64,000 nucleotides of DNA from Acanthaster planci (Eukaryota; Echinodermata; Asteroidea; Valvatida; Acanthasteridae), in contig NW_019091369.1 in assembly GCF_001949145.1 (NCBI RefSeq), forward strand, positions 4,020,945 through 4,084,944. Direction: 5' to 3'. The notes beneath the pieces were generated by a model, which was not told the origin of the DNA, did no database searches, and saw only the letters and a program-made list of their open reading frames with translations. Shown here one piece after another: positions 57,981 through 64,000 of the stretch. The position numbers were made by a program, and so were the translations under genes. Positions within the stretch are counted from its first letter, which is position 1. The number at the start of each line of letters is the position of its first letter.

Positions 57981-60900
57981 CATGGAAAAACTTTCCATTA
58001 CTACCTTAGCATGGGCCACTCTCATTGGCTGTGTGCTTGGAGTTTGTTTTGACCTTTGACCTGCATGTCAGGAGTGAAGTCCATGAGTGAATTGACACAT
58101 CCATGCCTGATTGTCTTGCTTCAGAGTGGTTGCCTGTTGAGTAAGCATGAAGCTTCTAACTCCATGCTGTAAGTGGCTGCATACAGTAAAATGCTCAAGA
58201 CATATTAAATTTCTAACATCTGATGTACATGTAAAATTTGTCAGTACATGTAATAAATGACCCATTCTGGAAGGTACATGTACCGAACTTCACAGAACCT
58301 GTGAAAATGTGTAACCTGGCATATGATTGTCCCAGCTGTGTTCATGAATAGAACTTGTTTTGTAAATTGAACAGGTGATAGGATCAGGTCTGTGTATTAA
58401 ATACAAACATTCATTGATAATCAATCATAGTATTTCATTAACATGTGGCAGGTTCCTCAAAATATGGACCATTAGATAATGTTCAACTTTAGGGGTTCAT
58501 TTTTCCTGAAGTGAACAGCAGTGAATTAATTTCCATGTTTGATGTAATGAGGGAAGTCATGGCTGATATCTGGAACAATGATGACCATTTTAACCTTTCA
58601 ACTTAATTGGAGTTAATAAATTAAAGTTTGGATCGTTAGCAATTTTGAGGGACATGAACTCCCTGTTAAAATCCGAGCAAACAATAACGTGAATAACATT
58701 CGCAAAAAATAACGTTTGAGACATAAAATAGGATTCATGATGAAAATCTAATACTCAGAGTTGTTAATTTTAATTTTATCTCCAAAATAACCAGCAAAAT
58801 TAAAATCGTGCATGGAATTTTTGAGCTCTACATGTGACAGCATTTTCGACATTCTCGAACGTTATGCAGTTTCTATCAAAATTATCGAACGTGATCAAAA
58901 TTCTGTCAAATATAACGTTTGCAACAAACATATTGTACTCATTATAAATTTTTGATGCAGCCAAACTTAAAGATAATTTTTGGTGGTCGAAATATACAAG
59001 ACCTGGCAAATATGTTGGTATAGTGAGAGTGATTATAAACGGTAAGAGAATGAAGAGAGCCAAACTTTTCTCATCATCCGCCAATTTTGTGCTCTTTTTT
59101 TCACGGTTTATATTTTTTAAAAGTTATTTCTTAGGTACTTTAAAATACATCAGTGAAAAAATATACTTAATTCTCCATCTTGTTGAGAGAAGTTTTGAAA
59201 TCAAGTCCTCTGATGTAAACACTTTGACATAAAACTTTAAATGAATTCAAGTCCATTTGATTTGCGCTGGTAGCCAACCAAATAACCACCATACGTACAT
59301 ATTATGCCTAATTATCCCCATATAATCATTCTTATTAATCTGAAGGTGCTAATTTGTATTTTACATGATCAAAGTCACTCTTTTACAAGTTTTGAAAAAC
59401 GACAGCTGAGGTTGCATTTTGGTCCATTTTATGAAGAACATGCCATGTACATGTACTTGTGGATCCTTTCAGTAATTGTTTCCCTGCAGTGTGCTATTTC
59501 ATTCATTGAGTTCCTAGTAGACAGCTTCACTTTGAACTCAGTCAAGTCAAGGAAAAAAGTGCCTACATTGTAGTTACTCCCTCCTCCCTGTTCGTGTATA
59601 ACCCCCGTCTGTCAAAGGATCAACGTTTTCTTGTTATCAGTAACAACCACCCTTCCCAATCCAGTGCAAGGAGTCAATTTGTGCTTCTGGGCTGATTTCC
59701 TGTTTTCTCCTGCAACAGGCCATGGCGTGAGTCAGCAGCTGACTGGGGGAAAAAAAGACGAAAAAAGATGGACTTGGCAGATCAGTCGTCTTGACCAAAA
59801 AAAAGACAGACACAGATTTCATGGGTCAAAGTGATGTGACCTCATCAATCATGTAAACAGATATACAGTATAGCAGTTTGGTATACCCCAAGCTCTATGG
59901 TTTACCTTAAGATGCCAACTACTTGCTGGAAATGTTTCCCCCCATCGTGAACTACTCGGTTTAAATGTGTGTGGTCTGCAAACTGCGTGTTTTCAATGTG
60001 TGTGGCACACGCTCCCGGTGTTGCGATCCCATCTTTTAATTTCCTTTGCTTCCTCCCTCATTAAGGTGGCTGTCTGACAAGAGGAGAATAATGATCAGAC
60101 TGAAAGTTGGAAGGCGTAGACTGCGTAGTTGAAACCTGATTGGCTCAGGTCTGTTCTGAGAGGCCTCCTGCCTACATGTATCTTTCCACTTCCTTGTCAG
60201 GACTGATTTATCCTTGACATTCATTATGTGTCTCGCCATAGAACAGAATTCCGTCTCTCTGTCATCTAATTCTGAAAGAACCTGAATGTTGTCACAGACC
60301 TTTTAAAATGGAGATTCTAATCACCGAATGTGTACATATGCACATGAAATACACATTTGTAGTACGTCATTACAATTGTAACATTTACGTAAAACATTAC
60401 CTCCAAAAGCTTGATTCTTATACAGTGTTCATTTCGGGGGGGGTATCTTTTGGGGGAGATCATTAGCTTTCCTTTGCCTCTGTTTAGCCATGGAGCTATT
60501 AATAGCTCTTTGGTTAAGCTCACAAGGTGCCTGGACATCTTCTGAACACTGGAGGTTTGAGTATGAGAACCAATTGTGACCTTTAATTCAATTAAGTGTA
60601 AATGCAGAGACAGTCTTACAAATCCTGCGTACATCACTATGGCCTGTCATGCCTAAAATCCTGTCTGTAATAAATTCCATTGCCAGTGACAGGACTATGG
60701 TACCTCAATACCTGAGCTAGTTCTGTCAGGCGCCATGCCAAGATTTCATTTCAGAAGCCAGATATGTCTCCTTGTCTGTCCTCCATCCTGCACATCAATT
60801 AACTCCTCAGTGGGTTAATTCTGGAATGCCCTCAGCCAGCTGAATTCCTTGCCAGTAGAGTTACTCCCGGTAGCCACTTGCTCTAGATCCTACTATCCTA

Positions 60901-63900
60901 CACCCTTGACCGTGTCCATGCATTTCCTGACCTTCTCAAGGAGGCAAGAGGCGATCACATAGCATCCCACTTGCCTTCAGTCCTCACTGCATGTCGCCAA
61001 GACACTTCTTCCTGCTCTTGCTCTTACAAAACGAGGCTTAAGGACACATCACCTGTCCCCTTTTCAGTGTCTCCGACACTCTTTTCACCTGTTCATTTAA
61101 ATGCAGCAGTCCTTCCAACAGCCTGAAAACCGTAATCATTAAAAAAAATCTTTATTGATTTCCATCATGAAAATGGGGTTTCAGGGCATGTATCTCAGAA
61201 TGGCTTATGATAAAGATTCAACTCATTCAACGGATTAAATTTTTTTATTCAAATGTCCATGTAAATGCTACTAGTTTGGTGTTTGTGATCCTTTGGCTTC
61301 ACAGCCTCTTGACTTGACTGTCTTCCACTTTCACTCTCTTTCATTCTCAGTCTTTTCCTTCGTCTGGTGTCACAGCCTTAGGGGGTACCACCTTCACCTG
61401 TCCTTTTAACCAGATGCTGGGAAGGTTGGGAGTTTGAACTGGGCCTATGATGACCTGCCAGGCAGGAATTGTCTTCTCTCAAACCATGCACATATTGCTC
61501 TCTCAAACAGCTGTGTACACGGACCGTGGATTCCGTTACGTGAAAATGTGCCGGAGTCTAGTACATGTACATGAATTGAGGGTAGAGCATGTGCGTGTGC
61601 ACGTACGATGTATGCATGCCTAACTGGGTTACACGGAATCCTTAAATTGGGTTAGGCATTCTTTGCTGAGATTTCAGCCTTCAAGGTGTGCCGACATTGT
61701 GAGAGTTCAATAGCTCTTTTAAATTTTGTTTTAGATTAAAGGTACCGGTACAGGTGTATTACTGGAGGAAAATGTCAACCCCTCCTCTGATTGTTTTTTA
61801 TTTTTTGTATAAAAGCATTTTTAAAAACAAAAATTTTTGAGATGCTAGATTTTTTTGGAATTGTTGTCATAACTTTTATAGCGCTAATAGTCCCAATTCC
61901 TCTGATTTCTATAAGATTTTACATACACCCAAGGGGAATACAGTTAATAACTTTCAAATCGAAATAAAAATTAACAACTATAGGATTAGACACCCTGTTT
62001 CCATAAACTATTGATGCTTAACATTGAGCATGAGATGTGCATATTACAGGTGAACCTGACCGGTTTCATAGCTCATTCATTGCTTTTGGTCTAGTCTGTC
62101 ATAAACTCATGAATACCCATAGTCACAGATTACCAACTTAGGAACCTGTTGTCCAGTTTTTTTTTACTGATTACCTTTGATACTAAATTGAATTTAGTTG
62201 GCTATGGAGGTAAGCCATGCAGTCATGCATGTACTCAGCTTTCTGGAGACACAACAGGACGATGAGACACCGGATATCTTGCTTTAAATGCACTCTTTTG
62301 AAGAAATTTCCATTTCAAGTTCAGTGGTTTAGAAAGTGATCATGTATTCAGTACGCAATAGGATCAGTGTTATGTTTATCTCTTCTAAGGATCAGTGTTA
62401 GTAACTGTGACCCAATGGTAGGCCTATAAAGCTCATGTGTTTATTTTGTTGATGTAAAGAATTGAAATTGAAATTAGCTTTCACATACATGTACGTGTAC
62501 CAGTAGGCCTATTCATGTAGGCCCCCCATATGTACATGTACAGTATTATGATTCATTGTAAAATTTAGAGGAATTGAGAGAAAGTGGTCACAATGTGCAT
62601 GTTTTCTGTGTTACATAATTGTTGATACACATGTTCTATAGGTTTTTTGGCATGTTAAGAATACTTTTATGCAACAGTTTATTACATGTATAAGTTGGTC
62701 TACCATGCAATAATGACTCTTGTTCATTGGGTTGATAAGCCGTCGTTGTCTGTCAATTTTAATCCATCAGTATTTAAATAATTACATGAAAAAAACATGG
62801 ATCACAATAGGCAGTATTGTTTCTTGTGCTTAATACACAGTTTTACTGTTGAAGCAAAGATTACAAGCATAATTTACCGAGGTTAAAAAATTCATTGTAA
62901 ATAATGATTCAATCTGAACCATACCATATAAATTCATGGCCACATTTGTACTCGTACTTTCCAAACCTGTGAAAGCCCAACTGAGAAGTAATTTTACTTT
63001 GTCAGAGATCTTGGTGCAGGTGCTAGTTTTCAAGTGGCAAGTTAAGCCCCCAAGGATATACCACCCAACCTTTACTTGATCTTCCTCAAAGGTGTATGGC
63101 ATCTTGGGATTGGTCAGGTCTGCATGTACCATTTGGTCATATTCTTTCTGGGAATATGGCCATAAAAAAATTAGAAATTGGTCGTGTGGGCCCAGCTTAC
63201 CCAAATGTGTTACACTGTAATTTTTTTTTCTGCCAAGATGTAGGCTTCAGGTATTGTGAGTTTAAAATGTGGCTGTCATTTTCTGTGATTTTTTTTTAAC
63301 AGAGTAAGGCCTATATCAAAGATCTGTTTTGAAAAGCAGTTCATTTAGAATATATTCAGTTTACTTTGAACGGCACTGTAAAAAGATACTCTTCACTACC
63401 TTTGTTGGTATTGCACATGTAAATGTACCAGTACATGTTGATGATAGACTGCTTCAGCATAGAAAATGAGCCTCCTTAGAAAATATCCAGGCACCTGTGC
63501 CCTGCCTAGATAAGACATCACATTTTGAAATCCTTGTCAACAGTCTTATCAAGCTCGATGCACAAACACAATGGATGTTTCTGATGCTCTCTGTGTGTCT
63601 ATCCATGCCATTAGTCAATGACTTTTTCTTGTTTCTTTTTTAGAAAAGGGAGGGGAATCTCCCCAGAGCTTTGTTGCAAGATACCTCCACAGGCCAGTGT
63701 GGCATTTACAGCCCACACTATTCCTTGCATGAGGTGTTATGCTTATCGTTTTATCAAAATATCAAACAGTTCACAAGCTTACTAGATGTCGATAATTATG
63801 ACAGGCGATCTATCCTGCATCGGTGTCACATTACCCAAGGATGGACACTTCTCAGACTCTGTGAAGAATTTCTCCCAAGAGCTTGAAGATAGCAGTTAGT

Positions 63901-64000
63901 TTGCTTTAGTGCTTGGGCATCATCTTAAAGTTTTCTCAGGGTTGTTATTAAGGGTCAAATTCTGTCTTTGTCTCTAATGGCTTTTAATTTTGTTGCCAAC

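Larger units (their letters stand above)
49278..64000 (+). other. foxO: Probable foxO 3' intron and 3' UTR region
   Basis: The donor CAG|GTTAGT at 49277/49278 suggests that transcription continues into a non-coding exon. The 14.7 kb to the window end hold no gene I can support: open frames such as 56285-56665 and 62830-63204 show no domain. One acceptor-like site at 63642-63643 is described among the findings. TACATGTA words are frequent. Confidence 0.5.

Noticed and set aside
62830-63204. 124-codon minus-strand frame near the right end
   Set aside because: No recognisable family, no splice or promoter support, and overlapped by a plus-strand frame. It could be chance in AT-rich DNA.

Overview
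The window looks like nuclear DNA from an invertebrate deuterostome, most likely an echinoderm or a close relative. The evidence is indirect. Genes are split by GT-AG introns and lie far apart. The DNA is AT-rich with many small non-autonomous transposons and a heavy load of the palindrome TACATGTA. The gene families present (a single FoxO, MCT12-like SLC16 transporters, a PRSS23/35-like protein) suit such a genome. I cannot name the species. No CRISPR array, operon or prokaryotic feature is present.

Left to right: (1) 140-2137, minus: the first two coding exons of a malic enzyme with a mitochondria-like leader; the rest lies off the left edge. (2) 3618-4859, plus: an intronless PRSS23/PRSS35-like secreted protein that keeps the catalytic His and Asp but has Ile where the catalytic Ser should be. 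(3) 4860-17282: a gene desert of about 12 kb with several small transposon-like elements, an 8 x 3 bp unit tandem repeat and a decayed retrotransposon pol relic. (4) 17283-21106 and 25539-28184, plus: two tandem SLC16/monocarboxylate-transporter-like genes with matching four-exon structures; the two middle exons have identical lengths (141 and 852 bp). Several MITEs lie between and around them, as does an inverted pair of a longer repeat. (5) about 30647-34113, plus: a six-exon gene of unknown function, reconstructed here from phase-compatible splice sites. (6) 36793-49267, plus: FoxO, with a forkhead domain split by an intron of 10.7 kb, all three AKT sites and a splice donor just after the stop codon. 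The rest of the window, including a 498-base assembly gap, is probably its 3' intron and non-coding 3' end.

The genes do not form an obvious pathway cluster. FoxO, malic enzyme and monocarboxylate transporters are all linked to metabolism, but their being neighbours is weak evidence of any joint function. No clearly new system is visible. The most unusual items are the Ser-to-Ile PRSS-like predicted pseudoprotease, the unidentified six-exon gene, and the repeat architecture around the second transporter copy.
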